Positions 14,859-23,765 are shown, numbered from the stretch's first letter. The stretch is 64,000 bases of DNA from Pristimantibacillus sp052113225 (GCF_052113225.1 NZ_JBFRCT010000010.1:186001-250000); one strand, 5' to 3'. The notes: generated by a model not told the origin, from the sequence alone. Numbers and translations: made by a program.

Positions 14859-16679
14859 ATGAATAATAAGAAAAGAATAAGCAAGCTTGCTTTCATTTTA
14901 TTATGCGCGGCAGCACTGTCGGCATGCAACAACAATTCGAATGCAGTAACAACTGGCAGTACGGGTACGACGAATACTAGCGAAACGGGAGCTGTTCAAA
15001 CCGCAAGCTTTGAACTTGATAATACCGTTGAATATGATGAGGATGACACTTATACGGATTGGAGTACAGCCGATGTAACGACAATAACATTGAGCGGCAC
15101 TAGTGCAACGATCGAAGGCTCGGGAGCTGAAGTGAAGGGCGGTATTGTTACGATTACTGCAGCCGGTACCTATGTTGCCAGCGGCAAGCTGGATGAAGGC
15201 CAAATCGTTGTTAATGTAGCGGATAAAGGAACGGTTCGGCTTGTTCTGAACGGAGCGGAGATTCATTACAGCAAGAGCTCGCCGATTTATGTAGAAGAAG
15301 CGGGCAAGCTGATTCTGTCCTTGCCTGAAGGCACGAACAACGTTGTATCTGACGGAGATACTTACGTGTTCCCGGATGATTCGACGGATGAGCCGAATGC
15401 AGCTATTTTCAGCAAAGATGATATGACGATTAACGGTACCGGCAAGCTTACCGTAGAAGGTAACTACAATAACGGGATCGCAAGTAAAGATAAGCTGAAA
15501 ATTACCGGTGGTACATTCGATATTCAAGCAGCGGATGATGCGGTAATGGGACGTGATCTTGTAGCTGTCAAAGACGGGCAATTTACGCTGGACGCAGCTG
15601 GTCATGGCATCAAGACAACGAATGATACCGAAGGCGAAGAAGGCATCATCGTGCTGCAAGGCGGCACCTATAACATTAAGTCTGGTGAGGATGCGCTTCA
15701 CAGCACAGGAGGCTTGTCAATCTCAGACGGTGACTTTACGATCGCAGCCGGTGATGATGGCATTCATGCGGAAACAGCGATGCTGATCGCTGGTGGTACG
15801 ATTGATATTACGGAGAGTTATGAAGGGATTGAAGCAACAGATATTACAATTGCAGGTGGAGACATTAAGGTCGTATCAAGCGATGATGGTGTGAATGCGG
15901 CAACCGGTGCAGATAGCTCTGGTGGAGAAGGATCGGCTCCTGGCGGTGGTGGCGGAGGTCAGGCAGGCGGTTCGGCGTCTCAAGGTCTCCTGACCATTAG
16001 TGGTGGTACTTTATCGGTAGATGCAACTGGTGACGGACTAGATGCAAATGGTTCGATTGTAATGTCAGGCGGCTCGGTCTTTGTAAACGGCCCAACGGAA
16101 AATGGCAACGGATCGCTTGATTACGACGGTACCTTCAATATGACAGGTGGTACTCTCGTAGCAGCTGGAAGCTCCGGCATGGTACAGGCGGCGTCGGACA
16201 GCTCAACACAAGCCGGCATTCTGATGATGTTCCCACAGACGCAACAGGCTGGCACACTGGTTCATCTGGAAGACGAGTCGGGCAAATCGATTGCAACATT
16301 TGCTCCAACGAAGAGCTACCAAGCGGTCTATATTAGCACAGCTGATATGGCAAAAGGCGCTTCATACACGCTGTATTCTGGCGGTCAATCGACGGGAACA
16401 GCAACAAACGGTCTTTATGCAGATGGTGAATACAGCGGGGGAACGAAGGTGGTATCGTTCACAGCAGAATCCCTTATCACTTGGGTGAATGAATCCGGTG
16501 TAACCGAAGCACAAAGCGGCTTTGGCGGCGGTATGGGAGGCGGCCGTGGAGGCCACGGCATGGGTGGCGGAGGCGGTCGCGGAATGGACGGTACTATGCC
16601 ACAGGATGGTGGCACACCTCCAGATGGTGCTGCACCACCAGATGCATCAGCTAATGCTGATTCTACAACAGCTAAATAA
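14859..16679 (+). CDS. Cthe_2159-like carbohydrate-binding beta-helix lipoprotein
   Basis: A 606-residue lipoprotein (lipobox LSAC, Cys about residue 23). The central part, about residues 60-430, is a run of short beta-helix coils with repeated GG-T-I/F and ADDGI/GDDGI-type turns, as in the Cthe_2159 family, whose founding member binds acidic polysaccharide (polygalacturonate). A Gly-rich spacer near residues 355-372 and a Gly/Met-rich tail (after ~550: GGGMGGGRGGHG type) end the protein. It is the third gene of the VTC-DUF4956 operon and is followed by a terminator. It likely faces outside and touches a glycan (inference). Confidence 0.88.
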   Translation: MNNKKRISKLAFILLCAAALSACNNNSNAVTTGSTGTTNTSETGAVQTASFELDNTVEYDEDDTYTDWSTADVTTITLSGTSATIEGSGAEVKGGIVTITAAGTYVASGKLDEGQIVVNVADKGTVRLVLNGAEIHYSKSSPIYVEEAGKLILSLPEGTNNVVSDGDTYVFPDDSTDEPNAAIFSKDDMTINGTGKLTVEGNYNNGIASKDKLKITGGTFDIQAADDAVMGRDLVAVKDGQFTLDAAGHGIKTTNDTEGEEGIIVLQGGTYNIKSGEDALHSTGGLSISDGDFTIAAGDDGIHAETAMLIAGGTIDITESYEGIEATDITIAGGDIKVVSSDDGVNAATGADSSGGEGSAPGGGGGGQAGGSASQGLLTISGGTLSVDATGDGLDANGSIVMSGGSVFVNGPTENGNGSLDYDGTFNMTGGTLVAAGSSGMVQAASDSSTQAGILMMFPQTQQAGTLVHLEDESGKSIATFAPTKSYQAVYISTADMAKGASYTLYSGGQSTGTATNGLYADGEYSGGTKVVSFTAESLITWVNESGVTEAQSGFGGGMGGGRGGHGMGGGGGRGMDGTMPQDGGTPPDGAAPPDASANADSTTAK

Positions 16680-16685
16680 GTGAGG

Positions 16686-16717
16686 AAGGGCGTCCTAGTA
16701 GTGGACGCCCTTTTTGT
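16686..16717 (+). terminator. Terminator of the VTC operon
   Basis: A perfect 10-bp stem (16686-16695 with 16703-16712), followed by T5, seven bases after the stop codon. Confidence 0.88.
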
Positions 16718-16838
16718 TATTAGATGACTGACTTATATTCAGATTTATATTTCACTGATCGGGTTTCTTATTGATTTTGCCGGCTTAATTTGGGATAACT
16801 AAGAGAAGAGCTTGATTTGATACACAGGGAGACGAAGC

Positions 16839-17483
16839 ATGTACAACACATTTGACCTATCCGATTCTTCATTTGGAGAGTCTTTGCCGCAGCAAATATA
16901 CCGACATATTTTGAAGAAAATTATTGCTCGTGAGCTGAATGCGGGAGATAAGATCGTTGAAGAGGAAATTGCCAAAGAGCTGAATACGAGCCGGGCGCCC
17001 GTACGGGAGGCGCTTTATTTGCTGCAGGTCGAAGGTATTGTGGAGCGGCTTCCGAGACGTGGCACGATTGTGAAGCCTTTCACCCAGCAGGAGATCGTGG
17101 ATTATAACACCTTAATGGCAGAGCTTCTTCGTGTAGCCGTTCAATATGGGCAGCACAAGTGGACGCAGGAATATAAGGACATGCTGATGACATTTGCAGC
17201 GGATGCTGATGCGGCATGTGAGCAGGGCGATGTTCGGGATTATGAGCGAAAAGCGGAGCGTTTGCTGAGGCATGTTGTGTTTGTAGCGGATAACATGGCA
17301 CTTGCGAAGTTCTATGAGAAAGCCAGTCTCATTCTGAACGTATTTGTTGAAGTAAGATGGAGTGAGAGCAAGATCAAGGAATTCCACACGCCGTTTCAAG
17401 TGTTTGCTACATCCATCCTGGCATCGGAATATGAAAAAGCGCAAGCTGCCATTTATGAATTTCTGATGGTAGGCATTAAATAA
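16839..17483 (+). CDS. GntR-family regulator (FadR/FCD subfamily)
   Basis: A 214-residue repressor-type protein. The N-terminal winged helix (about 14-78) carries the GntR signature (EEEIAKELNTSRAPVREAL) and the RRGTIV wing. The C-terminal all-helical domain is FCD-like in position, but the usual His ligands are not clear by eye, so ligand type is uncertain. It precedes two SDR dehydrogenases and a hydroxyacyl-CoA dehydrogenase. A perfect palindrome of the kind bound by FCD regulators lies just after its stop, at the promoter of the first SDR gene. Confidence 0.88.
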   Translation: MYNTFDLSDSSFGESLPQQIYRHILKKIIARELNAGDKIVEEEIAKELNTSRAPVREALYLLQVEGIVERLPRRGTIVKPFTQQEIVDYNTLMAELLRVAVQYGQHKWTQEYKDMLMTFAADADAACEQGDVRDYERKAERLLRHVVFVADNMALAKFYEKASLILNVFVEVRWSESKIKEFHTPFQVFATSILASEYEKAQAAIYEFLMVGIK

Positions 17484-17524
17484 AAAACGGAAATTGGTGT
17501 TAATAGAAGAGCTTTTTAGGTTAA

Positions 17525-17558
17525 ATTGTCGACAATCGACAAAGTAATCTGTTAAGAT
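17525..17558 (+). promoter_or_regulatory. GntR-type operator over the SDR promoter
   Basis: ATTGTCGACAAT (17525-17536) is a perfect 12-bp palindrome, followed by a further CGACAA half site. It overlaps a possible -35 (TCGACA, 17529-17534), with TAAGAT 18 bases on (17553-17558). Such an overlap suggests repression by the GntR protein encoded just upstream. Confidence 0.65.
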
Positions 17559-17604
17559 AGGTGTGTAAGCAAGCATGAGTAAATGTTTCATGCTTACGAA
17601 GTAA

Positions 17605-17650
17605 GAATCACCACAAACAGCCCTGAATTTGGCTGTTTAGGTGCTAATTC
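17605..17650 (+). other. Leader hairpin before the first SDR gene
   Basis: The core stem AAACAGCC/GGCTGTTT (17615-17622 with 17631-17638) is extended by CACC/GGTG and GAAT/ATTC pairs with bulges. It ends six bases before AAGGAG. There is no T-run, so it is an mRNA leader structure rather than a terminator. Confidence 0.5.
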
Positions 17651-17669
17651 TTTTAAGGAGTGATTGTAG

Positions 17670-18458
17670 ATGCAAAGTTTTGATTTTACGAATAAAGTAG
17701 CGATTGTAACGGGTGCAGGCGGAGGTATTGGCCGTGCAGCATCACTCGCTCTTGCCGGGAATGGCGCTAAGTTGGCTGTCGTTGATCTGTCTGAAGAAGC
17801 AGGGAACGAGACGGTTAAGCAAGTACAAGCAAACGGTGGAGAAGCCGTATTTATAAAAGCGGATGTTACGAAAGAAGAAGACATCAAGGCGTATGTAGAG
17901 CAAACCATTAAGACTTACGGCAAAATTGATATTTTCCTTAATAATGCCGGCTGGGAAGGCAAGATTATTCCTCTCGTTGACTATCCTACAGAAGTATTTG
18001 ACCGCCTGATGGCAATTAATGTACGTGGCGTATTCCTTGGACTTAAACATGTTCTTCCTTATATGATCGCTCAGAAGAGCGGCGCGATTGTTAACACCGC
18101 ATCAGCTGCAGGGCTCGTGGCAACACCAAACATGGTGGCATACGGAGCAAGCAAACATGCGGTGCTTGGCATGACTAAGACCGCAGGTTTTGAGGCGGCA
18201 CCTCATGGTGTCCGCGTGAACGCGGTGCTTCCTGGCGTAGTTAATACACAAATGATGCGCTCGATCGAAAGCGGATATGGCAAAGGCAATCAGGAAGCGG
18301 CAGAAGCAGCAAGACAGCAAATGGCCGTGACTACACCGGATGGCCGTTATGCTGAAGCGGAAGAAATTGCTAACCTGATGATGTATCTGGTGTCTGACCT
18401 CTCCACGCATATTATTGGACAAGAATTCGTTATCGACGGCGGATCGATTCTGACCTAA
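17670..18458 (+). CDS. SDR-family NAD(P)-dependent oxidoreductase
   Basis: A 262-residue classical short-chain dehydrogenase. The cofactor loop TGAGGGIG is at residues 12-19, the NNAG motif near 92, and the catalytic Ser-Tyr-Lys appears as SAAG... and YGASK (about 157-161). C-terminal landmarks are PGVVNTQM and GGS. The acidic residue after strand 2 (VVDLS) points to NAD preference. It has an AAGGAG ribosome binding site and is the first of three probable dehydrogenase genes under the upstream GntR gene. The substrate is unknown; 3-oxoacyl/3-hydroxyacyl compounds would fit the neighbouring gene. Confidence 0.93.
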   Translation: MQSFDFTNKVAIVTGAGGGIGRAASLALAGNGAKLAVVDLSEEAGNETVKQVQANGGEAVFIKADVTKEEDIKAYVEQTIKTYGKIDIFLNNAGWEGKIIPLVDYPTEVFDRLMAINVRGVFLGLKHVLPYMIAQKSGAIVNTASAAGLVATPNMVAYGASKHAVLGMTKTAGFEAAPHGVRVNAVLPGVVNTQMMRSIESGYGKGNQEAAEAARQQMAVTTPDGRYAEAEEIANLMMYLVSDLSTHIIGQEFVIDGGSILT

Positions 18459-18529
18459 TAACGGCATAATAGACGGGTAATTGACTTTCATTCACATACA
18501 CAAACTTTATGACAAAGGGGAAATCCATC

Positions 18530-19285
18530 ATGGCAGAATTAACAGGAAAAGTGATTATTATTACAGGAGGAGCAAGCGGGATTGGCAAACAAACCGCTCT
18601 TCAGCTGTCCGCCAAAGGGGCAACAATCGTTGTTGCAGACTATAACTTGGATGGCGCTAATGCGGTTGTCGCAGAACTCGAGGGAGCAGGCGGCAAGGCT
18701 GCTGCTTACAAAGTTGATGTATCCAAGGGCGATGAAGTGAAGGCCCTTATTGATTTTGCAGTGGAGACATTTGGTACATTAAACGGTATCTTCAACAATG
18801 CGGGCATCGGGTTGGTTAAGCCATTCCTCGAGATGGATCCGGAATCTTACCACCGTGTCATTGACGTCGATCAGCATAGCGTTTACTACGGCATGTATTA
18901 TGGCGCGAAAAAAATGGTTGAGCTGAACACACAAGGTACCATCGTAAACACAGCTTCCATCTACGGTACAGCGGCTGCGCTTGGCAGCTTCAACTATAAT
19001 GCGGCAAAAGCGGCCGTCGTTATGATGTCCAAATCCGGTGCGCTCGAGCTTGCGGACTACGGCATCCGCGTTGTTGGTGTGGCTCCTGGCTTCATTGATA
19101 CGCCAATCCTTGGTGATGACGAGGGTATGAAAAATGCACTGGGCGCCCTGCATATGCGTGGCAAACTTATTCAGCCTGAGAAAGTAGCAAGTGTCGTAAC
19201 CTTCCTGTTTAGTGAAGGAGCTAGTGCAATTAATGGCCAGACTATTCCAGTCGACGATGGCTTCCTCAGCTTCAAAACTAAATAA
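18530..19285 (+). CDS. SDR-family oxidoreductase
   Basis: A ~251-residue classical SDR. It has TGGASGIG at the cofactor site, VVADYN after strand 2 (Asp, so NAD-type), NNAG near residue 86, and the catalytic Ser and YNAAK (about 152-156). I chose the ATG at 18530 because AAAGGGG, inside the longer frame, sits 9 bases before it and the protein then starts MAELTGKV as usual for the family. It lies 71 bases after the first SDR gene and ends in a terminator. It shares only moderate similarity with its neighbour, so the two are not a recent duplication. Confidence 0.93.
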   Translation: MAELTGKVIIITGGASGIGKQTALQLSAKGATIVVADYNLDGANAVVAELEGAGGKAAAYKVDVSKGDEVKALIDFAVETFGTLNGIFNNAGIGLVKPFLEMDPESYHRVIDVDQHSVYYGMYYGAKKMVELNTQGTIVNTASIYGTAAALGSFNYNAAKAAVVMMSKSGALELADYGIRVVGVAPGFIDTPILGDDEGMKNALGALHMRGKLIQPEKVASVVTFLFSEGASAINGQTIPVDDGFLSFKTK

Positions 19286-19295
19286 TTGCTATTAT

Positions 19296-19329
19296 GGTCG
19301 CTGCCCTTCAAGGGTAGCGGCCCTTTTTT
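19296..19329 (+). terminator. Terminator after the second SDR gene
   Basis: A 13-base stem (19296-19308 with 19310-19322, G-T wobbles, tight loop), followed by seven T. Confidence 0.75.
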
Positions 19330-19393
19330 AACCGTATGGATTGGTCTCGATAGGGGATTTTAAAAAAGAAGGGTTAACAAAGGAGCTTAGGCA

Positions 19394-20290
19394 ATGAACG
19401 ACAAACAAATAACCGTAGCAGGCAGTGGCGTTCTGGGCAGTCAGATTGCTTTTCAGACGGCATACAAAGGGTTTCATGTAACGGTCTACGATATAAATGA
19501 TGAAGCACTAGCGAAGGCGAAAGAAAGAATGGCGGAGCTCAAATCGCATTATGTGGCGGACTTGCAGGCATCAGAGGCCGATCTTAACGCAGCGTATGAG
19601 CGGATTACGTACAATAGTGACTTGGCACAGGCTGTGGAGAATGCGGAGCTTATTATTGAAGCGATCCCGGAAGTTGTGTCGATCAAGACCGATTTCTATA
19701 AAGAGCTTAGTCAGGTCGCTCCTGCCAAGACGATATTTGCGACGAATTCGTCCACCCTGCTGCCGAGCCAATTTGCTGAAGCAACGGGCCGCCCGGGGCA
19801 ATTCCTTGCTCTTCATTTCGCTAATGAGATCTGGAAAAATAATACCGCAGAGATTATGAAGCATCCAGGAACAGATAATCAGGTATTCGAGGATGTAGTC
19901 GCTTTTGCCAAAGCAATTGGCATGGTGGCCCTGCCTCTGCAGAAGGAACAGCCGGGTTATATTCTTAATTCGCTGCTGGTACCGCTGCTTGAAGCGGCTC
20001 AGCAGCTGCTCGTCCGGGAAATTGCTGATGTGGAGACCATTGATAAGACGTGGATGGTCGCAACCGGCGCGCCGCTTGGTCCATTCGCGATTCTTGATGT
20101 GGTCGGCATCAATACGGCCTATAACATTGGTCTTGCGAAGGCGAAAGCGACAGGGAACGCAGAGTTTGAGAGGATAGCGGAGCTGCTGAAGTCCGAGTAT
20201 ATCGACAAAGGAAAGCTTGGCCGGGCAACGGGCGAAGGCTTCTACAAATATCCGGACCCGAGCTTCTTGAAGCCGGATTTCAAAAGCTAA
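19394..20290 (+). CDS. 3-hydroxyacyl-CoA dehydrogenase-like protein
   Basis: A 298-residue protein with the two-domain layout of 3-hydroxybutyryl-/3-hydroxyacyl-CoA dehydrogenases: N-terminal NAD-binding Rossmann fold (AGSGVLGSQIAFQ, then VYDIN), catalytic region with SST and ALHF, and an all-helical C-terminal dimerisation domain from about residue 180. The usual HFFNP motif reads HFANE here, so the active-site loop is atypical and the substrate may not be a CoA ester. It follows two SDR genes after a terminator and may have its own promoter. The context suggests catabolism of a hydroxy acid or similar compound. Confidence 0.87.
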   Translation: MNDKQITVAGSGVLGSQIAFQTAYKGFHVTVYDINDEALAKAKERMAELKSHYVADLQASEADLNAAYERITYNSDLAQAVENAELIIEAIPEVVSIKTDFYKELSQVAPAKTIFATNSSTLLPSQFAEATGRPGQFLALHFANEIWKNNTAEIMKHPGTDNQVFEDVVAFAKAIGMVALPLQKEQPGYILNSLLVPLLEAAQQLLVREIADVETIDKTWMVATGAPLGPFAILDVVGINTAYNIGLAKAKATGNAEFERIAELLKSEYIDKGKLGRATGEGFYKYPDPSFLKPDFKS

Positions 20291-20294
20291 TAAT

Positions 20295-20338
20295 GAAAAA
20301 GGAGATGCGCCATGATCATCATGGGCATCTCCTTTTTC
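20295..20338 (+). terminator. Terminator after the hydroxyacyl-CoA dehydrogenase gene
   Basis: A 14-bp perfect stem (20295-20308 with 20325-20338), T5 at the 3' side. Confidence 0.85.
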
Positions 20339-20413
20339 TATTCAACTTGCTGAAGTGACCAATGTAGTGATCTAATTGAATATATTAGAAAAAATAAGGA
20401 AGGGTCCCCCATT

Positions 20414-21199
20414 ATGAAGGCGATAAACGTTTATTTAAGCGAGTATTCGAAGCATGAGGTGCCATTTCATCATTATTTTGGAAATGGATTAGACAGCTAT
20501 ATTATCCGGCTTCAGGTAGAAGGGGGATGCCAGGCATTAGTCGACGGAAACATCAGAGAAATCGTCCCAGGAGACCTGCTGCTATTCAAGCCGGGTGATA
20601 TCTACGATCTGCGCATTGGAATGGATGAGGAGGCAAATCTTTCCCTCGATTATTACGTTATTAGCGATGGTCCTGGCATGGAGGAATGGTGGGAGCAGAA
20701 GAAGCGGCCGACGCTTGCGAAGATCGCCGAGGACCGGAGGCTGAAGGCTGTCTGGCATCAGATTGTACTAGAGAAAAGAAGGCTCGACGGTGGTAATCCG
20801 GACATAATCACCTCGCTTGTCTGGTCCTTACTTATGCTGATTGACCGAGCAATCGAAGAGGTGCCGGATAACCAGTCGCCGCTTGCTTATCACGCCCTTC
20901 GTATGAGGCAATATATTGAGGAGCATGCTTCGGAGTCGTTGACGCTCCAGCAGGTAGCGCAGCATACCGGACTCAGTATCTCGCGGGCGGTGCATCTGTT
21001 CAAGGAGCATTTTGGCGTGCCGATTATCGGATATGCCCAGCAGCTTCGGCTAAGCCGCGCCATTAATCTGCTTAATCACAGCGCTTTATCGCTGGAACAG
21101 ATTGCAGCCGAGACCGGGCTTGGCAGCTACGCTTATTTCCACCGGTTGTTTCGCGAACGGTACGGGATGTCGCCGGGGGCTTACCGGAAGAAGAGATAA
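20414..21199 (+). CDS. AraC-family transcriptional regulator
   Basis: A 261-residue regulator. The N-terminal cupin-type domain (to about 130) contains VPGDLLLFKPGDIYDLR, the sugar-sensing AraC arm. The C-terminal double helix-turn-helix (about 165-261) has TLQQVAQHTGLS and the second motif SLEQIAAETGLGSYAYFHRLFRE-like signature, ending GMSPGAYRKK. This layout is common among regulators of carbohydrate genes in Paenibacillus. The target is unclear: the next gene is a transporter permease and the gene before it ends in a terminator. The ATG has a weak GGAAGG ribosome binding site. Confidence 0.9.
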   Translation: MKAINVYLSEYSKHEVPFHHYFGNGLDSYIIRLQVEGGCQALVDGNIREIVPGDLLLFKPGDIYDLRIGMDEEANLSLDYYVISDGPGMEEWWEQKKRPTLAKIAEDRRLKAVWHQIVLEKRRLDGGNPDIITSLVWSLLMLIDRAIEEVPDNQSPLAYHALRMRQYIEEHASESLTLQQVAQHTGLSISRAVHLFKEHFGVPIIGYAQQLRLSRAINLLNHSALSLEQIAAETGLGSYAYFHRLFRERYGMSPGAYRKKR

Positions 21200-21294
21200 C
21201 CTTTCAATATTGTAAGGAAAGGTAAGGTTAATCGATAGCAGTGGAATTCCCTCCTTTGTTACGATGAGAACAAATCAATAGGGAGGGCTTATTT

Positions 21295-23181
21295 ATGAGC
21301 TTACGGCGATTTGCTTTCAATAACGTTATTCGGAACGGGAGAATTTACGCGGGGTATTTTCTGAGCAGTGCTTTTTCGGTTATGGTGTTCTTCGTTTATT
21401 CGATGTTTGCATTCCATCCGGGTCTGGCTGACGGCAATATTCATTCGACTGTATCGGTTACGATGAAATTTGCCGAATCGGTTATTTATGTGTTCTCGTT
21501 TTTCTTCGTGCTTTATTCGATGGGTTCATTCCTGAAGACACGCAAGAAGGAGTTTGGCATCCTTATCATGCATGGGATGACGAGCATGCAATTAAGACGA
21601 CTTGTGTTTATGGAAAATATCGTGATTGGTTTTGCTGCCACGGTGGCGGGGATTGTGATTGGAGTAGGCTTTGCCGAAATCATCCTTATGTCTTCCCAAA
21701 AGCTGCTCAGCCTCGATGAGTCGCTGTCGTTTTATTTTCCAACCAAGGCTATTCTTCTGACAGGGGCTGCTTTTATGGCGCTGTTCCTGCTCATCTCGTT
21801 ATTTACAGTTACGGTGCTGCGGAATAACTCGCTTATTGATTTGCTGAAAGGTTCAAACAAGCCAAAGCCTGAGCCTAAAGCATCTGCGCTGCTGTCCTGG
21901 GCTGCACTGCTCTTAATTGTTGGAGGCTACACCGTAGCTCTGTTGGCAAAAGGGATGGTTGTCTTCTACGCGATGGTACCGGTAACGATCGTGGTCATTA
22001 TCGGCACGTACTTCCTGTTCACGCAGCTGAGCGTATATGTCGTCAATAAAAGTCGTAAGAGCCGCTCGATCTTCTGGAGGAAAACAAACATCATCCTATT
22101 CTCGGACCTTGCTTATCGAATGAAGGATAATGCGAGAACGTTCTTTATGGTCGCGATCCTGTCGACGGTTGCTTTCTCTGCCATTGGGTCATTGTTTGGA
22201 TTTAAATCGATGTATACGGATGTGATCCGGGACGAGAACCCGTTTGCGGTGAAGTACACCTCTTATGATGAGCCATCCAAGCAGGATGCTTTAACGATTG
22301 AGCAGGCTTTAAAGGAAGCTGGCTTGCCTTACCAGCAATATGAGCTGATGATTAAAAATGTTAAAACGTCTGGCGGCAAGCAGATTCCCGTCGTGGCGGA
22401 ATCCGCCTTTAACGCATTTGTAGCTGCGGCTAAGGGGATCAAGGCTGATGTTGAGGGAGATGAAACGGCGATTGTCCATTACAGCAGTACCCTGATGGGA
22501 GCAGGTGGGCCGGAGCTTACACCTGTCATGTTGAAGGAATCAGCACTTACGCTGAAGCCGGTTCAAGCTATTGATACGCCCGCTATTCAGGCGGGGCAGG
22601 ATTACTATGTGGTGACAGATGTGCGGTTTGATCAGATAAAGCAGACAGAAAGTGTCATTTATCAATATGCTTTTGACATCTCTGGATCTCATGATGCCTT
22701 GAAGAAGGTAGGGCAAGAGCTCGATAGCAAGCTTGGCGGCTCCGACAACTGGTTTATGAGTGTCGATTATGAGCTGTACAAGCAGGATCAATTTTTTGGC
22801 GTCGTCTTGTTTGTCGGATTTTTTATCGGCATCGTGTTCTTTGTTGGGGCGGGCAGCTTCTTGTATTTCCGGCTGTATACCGACCTTGGTGAAGATAAGC
22901 GGAAGTTCCAGGCGATTCACAAGATTGGACTTACGGACCGGGAATTGTCTGCCATTCTGTCCAAACAGCTAATGATACTATTCTTCGCTCCGATTGTTGT
23001 GGCTCTAATTCACGGGGCAATCGCTCTTACGGCGATGCAGAATATGTTTCAGTACAATATGATGAAGCCGTCGCTGACCGTGCTTGGGTCGTTCATCATT
23101 ATTCAGACCGTCTACTTCTTGTTTATCCGTTCAAAATATATTTCGAATGTAAAATCAGCATGGGGCTTGCACCTTACGTAA
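21295..23181 (+). CDS. Orphan BceB/FtsX-type ABC transporter permease
   Basis: A 628-residue permease with about ten hydrophobic segments and a large extracytoplasmic domain (about residues 315-495) between segments VII and VIII. This is the architecture of BceB-like transporters that detect or remove cell-wall antibiotics. The TRKKEFGILIMHGM motif near residue 82 is the coupling-helix region typical of BceB. No ATPase gene lies next to it, although BceA normally precedes BceB. It has an AGGGAGG ribosome binding site and follows an AraC gene, with a MerR gene after it. It may borrow the ATPase at 56 kb or another. Confidence 0.88.
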   Translation: MSLRRFAFNNVIRNGRIYAGYFLSSAFSVMVFFVYSMFAFHPGLADGNIHSTVSVTMKFAESVIYVFSFFFVLYSMGSFLKTRKKEFGILIMHGMTSMQLRRLVFMENIVIGFAATVAGIVIGVGFAEIILMSSQKLLSLDESLSFYFPTKAILLTGAAFMALFLLISLFTVTVLRNNSLIDLLKGSNKPKPEPKASALLSWAALLLIVGGYTVALLAKGMVVFYAMVPVTIVVIIGTYFLFTQLSVYVVNKSRKSRSIFWRKTNIILFSDLAYRMKDNARTFFMVAILSTVAFSAIGSLFGFKSMYTDVIRDENPFAVKYTSYDEPSKQDALTIEQALKEAGLPYQQYELMIKNVKTSGGKQIPVVAESAFNAFVAAAKGIKADVEGDETAIVHYSSTLMGAGGPELTPVMLKESALTLKPVQAIDTPAIQAGQDYYVVTDVRFDQIKQTESVIYQYAFDISGSHDALKKVGQELDSKLGGSDNWFMSVDYELYKQDQFFGVVLFVGFFIGIVFFVGAGSFLYFRLYTDLGEDKRKFQAIHKIGLTDRELSAILSKQLMILFFAPIVVALIHGAIALTAMQNMFQYNMMKPSLTVLGSFIIIQTVYFLFIRSKYISNVKSAWGLHLT

Positions 23182-23240
23182 CGTAATGTTTTACAATAGA
23201 GTTGCCGGTAATTGAGCTAGCGACAACGAAAGGGCTGAGC

Positions 23241-23717
23241 ATGAACAATCTTTGGAAAGTTGGAGACCTCGCCAAATTGACGGGGCTTACGGTCAGAACG
23301 TTACGATTCTACGATCAGATCGGTTTGTTCTCGCCGTCTAGTCAGACAGATTCCGGCCACCGGCTGTATGATGAGTCCGACCTGTCGCGTCTGCATCAGA
23401 TTCTGACCTTGAAGGAATTGGGCTTATCGCTGGAGGAGATCAAGGAAACTTTATCAGCCAAGCAGATCAGCCCGCTGGAGATGGTGACGCTGCAGAAGCA
23501 GCGGATCAAAGAGCAGATCAAGCAGCAGCAGAAGCTGCTGGAACAGCTGGAGCATACGTCGAAAGCATTAATCGGGAAGAGAACATTGACCGTTGATGAT
23601 TTTACGAGCTTGCTGCAGGCAATGAAGATGGAATTCGAGAAGCCCGTGATCGAGCGGAAGCAAAGCTGGGTTCAGCATTTGGACAAGCTGGGATCGCTGC
23701 TCGAGCGGGGTGAATGA
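23241..23717 (+). CDS. MerR-family transcriptional regulator
   Basis: A ~158-residue regulator. The N-terminal winged helix (WKVGDLAKLTGLTVRTLRFYDQIGL) is the MerR signature, followed by the dimerisation coiled coil (about 75-118: repeated QKQRIKEQIKQQQKLLEQL-like heptads, very Gln-rich). There are no Cys ligands, so it does not look like a metal sensor; a TipA/BltR-like or orphan regulator is likelier. I chose the ATG at 23241 because AAAGGG precedes it at good spacing; the longer frame adds 13 unlikely residues. The SRPBCC gene 48 bases downstream is probably cotranscribed. Confidence 0.9.
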   Translation: MNNLWKVGDLAKLTGLTVRTLRFYDQIGLFSPSSQTDSGHRLYDESDLSRLHQILTLKELGLSLEEIKETLSAKQISPLEMVTLQKQRIKEQIKQQQKLLEQLEHTSKALIGKRTLTVDDFTSLLQAMKMEFEKPVIERKQSWVQHLDKLGSLLERGE

Positions 23718-23765
23718 GCCTACGCTTACGAAGTTTCACAATTCATTTTAGGAGGAGAATAACTA

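Noticed and set aside
14901..15701. 266-codon frame opposite the Cthe_2159-like gene
   Set aside because: Antisense shadow of a repetitive beta-helix gene, with atypical composition rich in Cys/Arg/Ile.
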